In this document: positions 8,904 through 16,160 of the stretch, one piece after another
Layout: each line of letters opens with the position of its first letter
How positions within the stretch are numbered: position 1 is the first letter of the stretch
Assembly: GCF_037658235.1 (NCBI RefSeq)
Contig: NZ_JBBJLN010000008.1
Location: forward strand, 62,001-126,000
Direction of reading: 5' to 3'
DNA from: Yunchengibacter salinarum
GTDB lineage: Bacteria; Pseudomonadota; Alphaproteobacteria; Sphingomonadales; Kordiimonadaceae
Length of the DNA: 64,000 bases
Program-made: the position numbers and the translations under genes
Notes under the pieces: generated by a model
The model's database searches: none
What the model was told of the DNA's origin: nothing
What the model saw: the letters and a program-made list of their open reading frames with translations, nothing else

Positions 8904-9220
8904 GGCTTTGTTTACCGCTCACGCCTTGGCCGCTTGCGCGGCCCGGCTTTGTTTACCGCTCACGCAAGCGCGCTTCGCGCGCGCTCCGCGAGGGCGCCGC
9001 ATAGGCGGCGGGGCGCGGTCGCACCCTCCGCTCATCCCGCGCATTGGCGGGATGGCGGTAAAGGCAACGCCGGGGAAAGCGGGGGCTTTTTTATCGCTCA
9101 CGCAAGCGTGCTGCTCACGCGCTCCGCGAGGGCGCCGCATAGGCGGCGGGGCGCGGTCGCACCCTCCGCTCATCCCGCGCATTGGCGGGATGGCGGTAGA
9201 GGCAACGCCGGGGCGTTTTG
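8904..9220. repeat. Structured tandem repeat, site A (partial unit plus two units, period 138 bp)
   Basis: Units begin with GGCTTT(G/T)TTT..CGCTCACG; that anchor occurs at 8917, 8958 and 9096. Full units are 138 bp apart and almost identical over their last ~100 bases. Each unit carries hairpins in order: AGCGCGC/GCGCGCT; GCCGC-ATAG-GCGGC; an imperfect GGGCGC/GCACCC; and a perfect 8-bp stem CATCCCGC/GCGGGATG (9033-9054 and 9171-9192). A conserved GGTARAGGCAACGC follows. The block exactly fills the gap between the rightward PAS gene and the leftward receptor gene. The same family occurs at 28458-28810. Function is unknown; candidates are a bidirectional terminator, a REP/BIME-like DNA element or a non-coding RNA. 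Confidence 0.85.
8928..8943 (+). terminator. Terminator-like hairpin after the PAS gene
   Basis: A perfect 6-bp stem GGCCGC/GCGGCC with loop TTGC is followed by CGGCTTTGTTT. It lies 27 bases past the PAS stop codon and inside the short partial unit of repeat site A. The T-tract is interrupted, so efficiency is uncertain. Confidence 0.5.
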
Positions 9221-9221
9221 A

Positions 9222-12200
9222 TCAGAACTGGTAGCGCGCGCCCAGGAATATGCGTCGGCCCAGCGGGTTGGCCGGGAAAGTGGTGACCTGCGGCGCGGGG
9301 GTCCGATTGCCTATATTATTAATGCCCGCATACAGGGACAGGCCGTTGTCCAGATCATAGCTGGCCGCGATATCGTGGATGAAGCTGTCCCCGGTGAAGG
9401 GGTTCAGGAAGTTGCCCACATTCTCGATCTCCACGCCTTTGGTCATGCGCGACATGTAACGCAGATTGTAGGATACGGTCAGCGCGTCATAGCCCCACGT
9501 CAGGCGATTGTTGATGACCCATTCCGGGCGCCGGAATTCCATCACTTCCTGGTCTTTCACATCCGGCGTCTGCTGGTTCGGGGTGACGGTGAAACGGTCC
9601 AGCCAGGTCCCGAAGGAGCGCAGCATCACAACGCCATAATCGGCGGTTTCGCCGCCCAGGTCGAATTCATACTGAATATCGAAATCGACCCCTTCGGTCT
9701 TGATGCCGCCAATGTTCGCCGTACCGACGCGGATGGAATCCAGACTGAACGGAAACTGGCCCCCGCCACGGTTGCGCGCAATGTTGTCGCACAACACATT
9801 ATCGGGGAAATCATTGGCATCGAAGCAGCCGTTCACCACACCCTGCGGGGATACGACGGAAATGGCGTCTTCCAGATCGATCGACCAGTAATCCACCGTG
9901 GCGGTGAAGCCCGGCAGCGCACGCGGCATGAAAACGGCGCCGATGGTGATGGCGTCGGCGGTTTCTTCCTCCAGGTCCGGGTTGCCCGCGCTGATGCCGG
10001 GGATCGAAATGCCGGCGCGGCTATCCACGAAGCCGCCAAACACGCCGAGCGCGCCATCGGAAAGGCAGTTGTCGCGGCGATATTGCGACCCATCGTCGAT
10101 ATTGCCCGCATCACACGGGTCGGACACCACGAAACTGGATGCGGTGGAAGGCAGGAACAGTTCCCGGATATTGGGCGCGCGGATGGATCGGGAATAGGCG
10201 CCGCGAAAGGCAATATCGTCGATCGGTGCCCAGGTCAGGTTGCTCTGCCAGGTGAAAGTGGACCCCACGGTGGAATAATCGGACAGGCGGAAAGCGCCGC
10301 TCAGGGTCATTTCCTTGGCAAAGGGGGCATCCACGAACAGCGGCAGTTGCACCTCGCCGAACACCTCCCAGACATCGAAACTGCCCTCCAGCGGCGAATT
10401 CTGCGGGTTGCCCGTGGCCGCATCATCGAACCGCAGCCCCGTGCGCGAAAACAGGTCCGGCGAGAAGCTGGAAAATTCATCCCGGTATTCGCCGCCAAAG
10501 GCGAACCCGATCGGCCCGGCAGGCAATTCCACATCCACAATGCCGCTGTCACCGCTCAGCACCAGAGAGATCACCTCCTGCTCCGTGCGGGTGGTATTGA
10601 CCGCATCGACGGTGACAAAATCGATGGCGGCCTGGCTGGCATTGCCCTCGCCGAATATGTTCAGCGGCTGGCAGATACCCTGGCCCGGTGTGAAGGTCAG
10701 AAAACCCACCCCGCCCGCGGGCGGGGTCAGGTCCGGGGCGCCGTCCCCGTTCAGATCCACTTCCGAACGGCAGGCGGGCTGGCCGGTGGCCGGGTCGATC
10801 ACCGCGTCCAGCGCCGCGAAGAAGCGGTCGTTCACCCGCTCGTCGCTTTCGGTGAAGTCCTCGGTGAAGCGGCCATAATTATAGCTGAATTCATAGCTCA
10901 ACCCGCTTTGAAAATCGCCCTGAAAGCCGGTGACCAGCCGCAGGGTGTCCCGCTCGGCGAACTGATCCTGAATACCCAGATCGAAAAAGCTTTTGGACAC
11001 CAGCAACTGCGTGCTGTCCGGCAGCGTATCGCCCGCCATGGACAGCGCATCCGCCAGCGGCGCGGGCACAAAGGGATTTTCCGGGCTGACCGGCAGGAAC
11101 ACATTGAAGCTGGCAAAACTCTTGCGGCGCTCGGCGGAGGTGAAGGCCCCCTTGAAATCGGCGAACCATTCCAGCCGCTTGTCAAAGCGATAGCGCGTGT
11201 TGAAATCCACGATCAGGGTTTCGCTTTCCGGCAGGATGCCTTCCACATTGTCCTGCCCGGAAATTTCCGAATCCGGGGAATTCAGGTTGGAAAAGCCCCC
11301 CACGACCGTGCCGTCATCGAAGATGCGAAGCGTGTTGCCGTCCGCCCCGGTTTGCAGCGCACCGGGAAAGAAGGGCCGTTGCCCCTGCCCCAGATCCAGA
11401 ATGCCGTCATTATTGACATCGATGAAGAAATTCACGCCCGCGGGGACGGTGGTATCGGCCCCGAAGTCACCGTTGAAATCCAACGCGATCCGCCCTGTAC
11501 GACCCGGCGGAAAGCCCACACTGGTGGCGAAGAAACGTGGCGGCCCGGCGGGGTCTGGATTGTTGGTCTGTTCCTCAATGGCGCCATCGCGGCAAAAGGC
11601 CGCTTCCCCGCACACCAACTGCGCCTGATCGCGATAATCGATATTGACCTGAAAATGGCCGCGATCACCGTCAAACGCGCGGCCATAGCCAAGCGCCGCC
11701 GAAAAGCGCTCGCCATTGCCCCGGTCATTGATCTGAAAATCCGACCGGGCAAAGAACCCTTCCCGGTCCCGGCGGGTGATGATGTTCACCACCCCGGACA
11801 CGGCATCCGCGCCGTAAATGGCGGATGCCCCGCCGGTCAGGATTTCCACCCGGTCGATCATGGACGGGGCGATGGAATTCACATCCACCGCCGTATCACC
11901 GGCCCGCGCACCCACATGGCGGCGACCGTCCACCAGAACCAGCGTGCGCCCGGTGCCCAGACTGCGCAGATTGAGCGCGCCGATCCCGAAAGATGTGCGC
12001 CCGTTCGGCCCCAGCGGCGTATCGCCCCCTTCGAAATTGCGAAAGGCGGTGAAGAAATCCAGCGGCGTGGCCGCATCGATGGAATTGACAAGGGCGGGGG
12101 ACCGCTTCAGGAAATCCACCAGATCCTTTTCACCGGAAAAATCCAGATCGTTCCGTTCCATGACGGAAATGGGCGCTGGCGAGATCAGGCTCCGTGCCTC

Positions 12201-12401
12201 GATCCGCGAACCGGTGGCCGAAATGTTTTCCGTATCGATCAGGCTGGAAAAATCCAGAACCGCCGTGGATTTCCCGGAAGTCCGGGGGGGCTCCCCACCG
12301 TCCTGCGCCGAAGCCGCCGCGAACGTCGGAACCGGCAGCGCCAAGGCCAGGGCCGCGCTCGCCATCAATATGGCCCGAAGCCGCGAACTGGAATATTTCA
12401 T
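9222..12401 (-). CDS. TonB-dependent receptor (large)
   Basis: A 1059-residue outer-membrane receptor. It has a signal peptide (residues 1-33, hydrophobic core ILMASAALALALPV), a plug domain with NISATGSRI, then the VDVNSIAPSMIDRVEILTGGASAIYGADAVSG segment, and a C-terminal barrel ending in aromatic GARYQF. The chosen ATG (12401) has GGGGAA upstream; the longer frame adds 33 residues without signal-peptide character. It is longer than a typical receptor because of extracellular loops with Asp-rich calcium-type motifs (DVNNDGILD near 326 and DLNGDGAPD near 546). The ligand is unknown. It would be energised by the TonB/ExbBD operon at 34-40 kb. Confidence 0.92.
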   Translation of the reverse strand: MKYSSSRLRAILMASAALALALPVPTFAAASAQDGGEPPRTSGKSTAVLDFSSLIDTENISATGSRIEARSLISPAPISVMERNDLDFSGEKDLVDFLKRSPALVNSIDAATPLDFFTAFRNFEGGDTPLGPNGRTSFGIGALNLRSLGTGRTLVLVDGRRHVGARAGDTAVDVNSIAPSMIDRVEILTGGASAIYGADAVSGVVNIITRRDREGFFARSDFQINDRGNGERFSAALGYGRAFDGDRGHFQVNIDYRDQAQLVCGEAAFCRDGAIEEQTNNPDPAGPPRFFATSVGFPPGRTGRIALDFNGDFGADTTVPAGVNFFIDVNNDGILDLGQGQRPFFPGALQTGADGNTLRIFDDGTVVGGFSNLNSPDSEISGQDNVEGILPESETLIVDFNTRYRFDKRLEWFADFKGAFTSAERRKSFASFNVFLPVSPENPFVPAPLADALSMAGDTLPDSTQLLVSKSFFDLGIQDQFAERDTLRLVTGFQGDFQSGLSYEFSYNYGRFTEDFTESDERVNDRFFAALDAVIDPATGQPACRSEVDLNGDGAPDLTPPAGGVGFLTFTPGQGICQPLNIFGEGNASQAAIDFVTVDAVNTTRTEQEVISLVLSGDSGIVDVELPAGPIGFAFGGEYRDEFSSFSPDLFSRTGLRFDDAATGNPQNSPLEGSFDVWEVFGEVQLPLFVDAPFAKEMTLSGAFRLSDYSTVGSTFTWQSNLTWAPIDDIAFRGAYSRSIRAPNIRELFLPSTASSFVVSDPCDAGNIDDGSQYRRDNCLSDGALGVFGGFVDSRAGISIPGISAGNPDLEEETADAITIGAVFMPRALPGFTATVDYWSIDLEDAISVVSPQGVVNGCFDANDFPDNVLCDNIARNRGGGQFPFSLDSIRVGTANIGGIKTEGVDFDIQYEFDLGGETADYGVVMLRSFGTWLDRFTVTPNQQTPDVKDQEVMEFRRPEWVINNRLTWGYDALTVSYNLRYMSRMTKGVEIENVGNFLNPFTGDSFIHDIAASYDLDNGLSLYAGINNIGNRTPAPQVTTFPANPLGRRIFLGARYQF

Positions 12402-12710
12402 GCCCTGTTCCCCTGGATAAGAAACGACACCGGGCCGCTCCGGTATCGGGCTTTCCCGCCCATGAGCCACCAGCATTTTCCGGTGTAACGCGAATGGCAA
12501 GACGGGCTCCTGGAATCATTACCCCATCGGGGCCATCGGTTTAACTGTTTCCGCATCTCGTTCGAAAACAGTAAACACCGAGTCTTCCAAGCTTTACCCA
12601 TCTGACCATGAAAGACCTAAAGAAACCGTTATGATAATCGGATAGGCTGCGCCCTTTCATGTTATCGGTTTTCTTTGGAAAACAGAGTGCCAGCCATCGC
12701 CCAAAAGGCG
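12402..12710. other. Intergenic region upstream of the first TonB-dependent receptor
   Basis: No gene is seen. An inverted repeat ACTGTTT/AAACAGT (12544-12550 and 12566-12572, 15-base spacer) lies about 145 bases upstream of the receptor start and could be an operator. The region must also hold the end of the antiporter transcript, but no convincing terminator hairpin follows the antiporter stop. Confidence 0.4.
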
Positions 12711-13973
12711 TCAGCGCGACAGGAAGCGAGCCAGGGGATAAGCGCTCAGCCCGTGCAAGGCGATGCTGGCCAATACCGTCATGACCACGGTGGGAAACAG
12801 AACGCCTGTCGCGGGAAGCGCGACGGGTTCCAGCATACCGTCTGACGGCGGGAAGCCGCTGCTCTGCGGGGCGGTGGCCATCAGGACGAACACCAGACTG
12901 GCCATACCCCGCGGCCCCATCCAGCCGAAAAACAGCCAGCCGCGCCAGCCCTGCCCGCTGCCGATCAGGGCGACACCCACCGCCAGCAGGCGCACCACCA
13001 GCAGGCTGAGCGCCACATAGGACAGCACCGGCCCCAGCGCGGCGCCGTCCAGCGCCATGAAACCGGCAAGGCCGGCGGGCACCATCACCGCCCCGAACAG
13101 CATAAAGGTAATATGGCTCAGAAAATCGGCCTCCATCTCGGCAAAGGGATGCAGGTCCGGCAGCAGGGCCCGTTGCCGTGATCCCAGCAACAAACCGGCG
13201 GTGAAAGCGGCCAGAAAGCCGTTGCCGCCCACCGCGCTGGCCCCGGCCCAGGCCAGCAGGCCAAGCATCAGCAGGCCGGGCCGCACCGTCATATGGCGGG
13301 CATAGCCACGGGCCAGCGCCCAACTGAACAGCCGCCCACCCGACAGGGCCACAATGGCGCCCACCAGCGGCCCCAGCACCACCTGTCCGCCTACCAGCCA
13401 CAACAGGGGCGCGACGCCCGCGTCCGCAGCGGCGCCCGCGACCTCCCTTGAAGACAACAGCAAAGCCACCAGCACCACCGGCAGAACCAGCCCGTCGTTC
13501 AGGCCGGATTCCGCCAGCAGGTTGTCGCGCCAAAGGGGGTTGAGATGGCCGGAAGAGATCACAGGCCGACCAAGGGCGGCATCGGTGGGGCTGACTATGG
13601 CCGCCAGCGCCAGCGCCTGAAAAAGGGGCAGGCCCGGAAACAGCCACAAGGCGGCCATCATGCCCAGCCCCACCATGAGCGGCAGCGCCACCAGAAGCAG
13701 CCGCCCGGCCACCTGATGGGCTATGGCCAGATGGCGCGGGCGCACATGGCTGGCATCGGTGAACAGCACCAGCGCCAGGGTGATTTCGGCCAGCAGCAGA
13801 AAGGTTTCCGCCGTCAGGTCCACATTGATCAGGCCAAGCCCGATCGGCCCCAGCCCGATGCCCGCCAGCGTGAAGAACAGCGGCGCGGTTACAAGGCCCC
13901 GGTGCAGCAGCTTTGAACCGGCGCCATAAAGCGCAAAGACCAGCGCGATCAGGGCAAAGGCACCGGCCCCCAT
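12711..13973 (-). CDS. Cation:proton antiporter, CPA1/NhaP type
   Basis: A 420-residue inner-membrane protein with about twelve hydrophobic segments spread over its length. Family marks include PLFFTLAGIGLGP, LALVLFTDAS, the AAIVSPTDAALG segment and the ion-site LLAESGLNDG (about 160). The Asp pair typical of Na+/H+ antiporters corresponds to TDA and ND. It exchanges Na+ or K+ for H+ and supports pH and salt homeostasis. No cytoplasmic TrkA-C domain is attached. It starts 20 bases after the TPR-sulfotransferase stop, suggesting co-transcription, though no functional link is obvious. Confidence 0.85.
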   Translation of the reverse strand: MGAGAFALIALVFALYGAGSKLLHRGLVTAPLFFTLAGIGLGPIGLGLINVDLTAETFLLLAEITLALVLFTDASHVRPRHLAIAHQVAGRLLLVALPLMVGLGMMAALWLFPGLPLFQALALAAIVSPTDAALGRPVISSGHLNPLWRDNLLAESGLNDGLVLPVVLVALLLSSREVAGAAADAGVAPLLWLVGGQVVLGPLVGAIVALSGGRLFSWALARGYARHMTVRPGLLMLGLLAWAGASAVGGNGFLAAFTAGLLLGSRQRALLPDLHPFAEMEADFLSHITFMLFGAVMVPAGLAGFMALDGAALGPVLSYVALSLLVVRLLAVGVALIGSGQGWRGWLFFGWMGPRGMASLVFVLMATAPQSSGFPPSDGMLEPVALPATGVLFPTVVMTVLASIALHGLSAYPLARFLSR

Positions 13974-13993
13974 GGTCTAGGCGCCCCCGGCGA

Positions 13994-16048
13994 TCATGCC
14001 CGCCACCCGTCCAGCGCCGGGCCGAGCGCCTGTTTCAGGGGATCGAGCCAGGGCTCGAAAGGCCGCCACTGCTCCATGCCGCCCCGGTTGATGGGCTGGC
14101 GCACCTGCTCGCTGGAGGCGGTGCGCACCGCGCGTCTGGTCTTGTGGAAATCCACGCACGCCTGCTCGAAAGGCAGGCCGCAAAAGTCGAGAATCCGCCG
14201 CACCTGACCTTCCAGGTCGTCCACCACGTCCTCATGGATCACCTTGAGAATCCGGCCCGGCATTACCTGATCCCAATGCTGCATCAGGTCCACATAGCCG
14301 CGATAATAGCGCCCGATTTCCTCCAGCCCATAGGTGAATTCCTGGCCCTCGGCGAACAGTTGCTTGAAGCCGGAAAAGCAGCAATCCATCGGGTGGCGGC
14401 GGGCATCGATGATCTTCGCATTCGGCAGGATCAGGTGCAGAAAGCCCAGATGGCGGAAATTATTGGGCATCTTGTCGGTGAAAAAGGGCGCCTCGCCCCG
14501 GTGAATGCGGGTGTCCTCGATATAGCGCTCGCCAAGGTCGCGTATCTGATCGGCGCTCAGATCATGCAGCACGCGGGGATAGGGCGATGTCTGCGTGATC
14601 CGCTCCCGCCCCCGCAGCTTGTGGCTGAGTGCCAGAATATTGGGCAGTTCCATGGTGCCATCCACCTGGGAGTGGGAGGCGAGAATCTGCTCCAGCAGGG
14701 TGGACCCCGCGCGTGGCAGGCCGACAATGAAGATGGGGTCCGGGTCTTCCGCGCCCATGCCCGCCTTGGCTTCGAACAGGTCGGGGGTGCAGATGGCCTT
14801 CTGGGCGGCCAGTTCCTCGTCCATCTGATCGGCCCTGTAGCGGCTTTGATCCCGTTTCAGGCGGTTGCCGCGTTCATAATAGGCAAAGGCATCGGCATGA
14901 TCGCCGCGATCCTCCAACCCCTTGCCGAGCGCGAAGCACAGATGCACGCGATCGGTGACGGTCAGGTCGTCCCGCGCTTCCTGCGCCCGCATGGTGTCGA
15001 TCTCGTCATCGCTGAACCGATAGGTCTTGAGGTTGGCCAGGCTCCAATAGGCATCGCCATAATCGGGCCGGGCCTGGTAGCTGGCGCGGTAACTTTCCAC
15101 CGCCTTGTCCGTCTCTCCGATGGTCTTGAGCGCATGACCGCGCGACAGCAGTGTGACCGGATCGTCGGGCAGCTTTTCCAGCACCCGGTCGAACAGGCCA
15201 AGCGCCTTGTCCGTCTCCCCGGCCATCTGGCTTTCCACCGCATAATTGGACAGGAACACCGGATTTTCCGGGTCCCGATCATACAGGATCTTCGCCTGAG
15301 CCAGCGCATCGGCGTAACGCTGACGCTTGCGCAGCAGGCGCATATAATCAATCCGCACGGCCACATTGTCCGGCTCCAGCTCCAGCGCGGTGGACAGCAG
15401 AAACTCCGCGTCCTCCATCACATTGAGCCTTGAGCCCAATTCCGCCAGAAGCCGCATCCCTTCCACATGCGTTTTGTTCCGCTTAAGAAACGACCGGCAG
15501 AGCTGCTCGGCCTTGTACAGCTTCCCTTCATGCAGAAAGCTGGTCACCGTTTGCAGGGGCTTTGGCAGCGCGGCCATGCGATCCCGCTGCATGGCGGCGA
15601 TGCGGGCGTTTTCCGCCTCGCCGCGCGCTTCCAGCAGCCTGATCTGCTCGTTCCAGCTCGACAGCAGCGCCGGATTGTGCGCCGTGGCCCGCTGATAGGC
15701 GGTCAGCGCCGCATCCCACTGGCCGATGTCCCGGTTCAGGTGCCCTTCTTCCTGCCAGGCGCGGCCCGAATCCGGGCGAACGGTCTTCAGGCGGCGCAGG
15801 GCATCCCGCGCGCGGCGGGTGTCGGACTGCATACGATGGCACACCGCCTTGGTATAAAGCGCATCGCCATTGTCGCCGTCCTCGGCCAGCACGGCATCAA
15901 GGGCGGCCAGCGCCTGATCCACCCGGCCCGCCTGAATCAGTTTCTGGGCCTCGGCCACCGGGTCCGAAGCATCCGCACGGGGCGGGGCCGCGGTCATGGT
16001 GGTTTCATGGGTGCCGCTGGGGGCCTTGTCGTCGGTCTCGCTCACCAC
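13994..16048 (-). CDS. TPR-repeat sulfotransferase
   Basis: A 684-residue two-domain protein. The first ~400 residues are tetratricopeptide repeats (for example AQKLIQAGRVDQALAALDAV and GHALKTIGETDKAVESYRAS). The C-terminal domain is a sulfotransferase with the PAPS loop IFIVGLPRAGSTLLEQILA (about 450), then IDARRHPMDCCFSGFKQLF carrying the 3'-phosphate-binding arginine. No signal peptide is visible, so it is probably cytoplasmic. The start is a GTG (a second GTG follows immediately) with GGAGAG six bases upstream. It lies 112 bp behind a TonB-dependent receptor gene, an arrangement seen repeatedly in marine alphaproteobacteria. The sulfate acceptor is unknown. Confidence 0.88.
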   Translation of the reverse strand: MVSETDDKAPSGTHETTMTAAPPRADASDPVAEAQKLIQAGRVDQALAALDAVLAEDGDNGDALYTKAVCHRMQSDTRRARDALRRLKTVRPDSGRAWQEEGHLNRDIGQWDAALTAYQRATAHNPALLSSWNEQIRLLEARGEAENARIAAMQRDRMAALPKPLQTVTSFLHEGKLYKAEQLCRSFLKRNKTHVEGMRLLAELGSRLNVMEDAEFLLSTALELEPDNVAVRIDYMRLLRKRQRYADALAQAKILYDRDPENPVFLSNYAVESQMAGETDKALGLFDRVLEKLPDDPVTLLSRGHALKTIGETDKAVESYRASYQARPDYGDAYWSLANLKTYRFSDDEIDTMRAQEARDDLTVTDRVHLCFALGKGLEDRGDHADAFAYYERGNRLKRDQSRYRADQMDEELAAQKAICTPDLFEAKAGMGAEDPDPIFIVGLPRAGSTLLEQILASHSQVDGTMELPNILALSHKLRGRERITQTSPYPRVLHDLSADQIRDLGERYIEDTRIHRGEAPFFTDKMPNNFRHLGFLHLILPNAKIIDARRHPMDCCFSGFKQLFAEGQEFTYGLEEIGRYYRGYVDLMQHWDQVMPGRILKVIHEDVVDDLEGQVRRILDFCGLPFEQACVDFHKTRRAVRTASSEQVRQPINRGGMEQWRPFEPWLDPLKQALGPALDGWRA

Positions 16049-16091
16049 AGCTCTCCTGCCCGTTCACGCATCTGGTGCCTTTCAATGCAAA

Positions 16092-16118
16092 CAGGGGCGA
16101 CCATACTGGTCGCCCCTG
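16092..16118 (-). terminator. Hairpin terminator after the second TonB receptor
   Basis: A perfect 11-bp stem CAGGGGCGACC/GGTCGCCCCTG with a 5-base loop (16103-16107). On the minus strand it is followed by TTTGCATT. It sits between the receptor stop and the TPR-sulfotransferase start, so it may attenuate rather than end transcription into the sulfotransferase. Confidence 0.65.
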
Positions 16119-16160
16119 CCGTTTGGAACCCCTGACGGGCCTGTTTGGTCTCGCACGGTC

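Noticed and set aside
7339..8922. A 527-residue leftward open frame opposite the 2OG-oxygenase and PAS genes
   Set aside because: It is antisense to two genes with clear family motifs, has no recognisable domain and shows the low-complexity His/Gln/Gly-rich composition of GC-rich antisense frames.
8904..9220. Repeat block considered as a CRISPR array
   Set aside because: Units are about 135 bp, nearly identical throughout and hairpin-rich; there are no short repeats with unique spacers and no cas genes in the window.
8908..9234. Repeat-encoded reading frame of 108 residues in repeat site A (and similar ones at 28452-28851)
   Set aside because: These frames arise from the GC-rich repeats, encode Arg/Gly/Ala-rich peptides on both strands and break with unit-length changes (138 versus 133-134 bp), so they are unlikely to be translated.
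9375..12488. A 1037-residue rightward open frame opposite the first TonB receptor
   Set aside because: It mirrors the receptor codons; the receptor has a signal peptide, plug and barrel motifs, while this frame has none.
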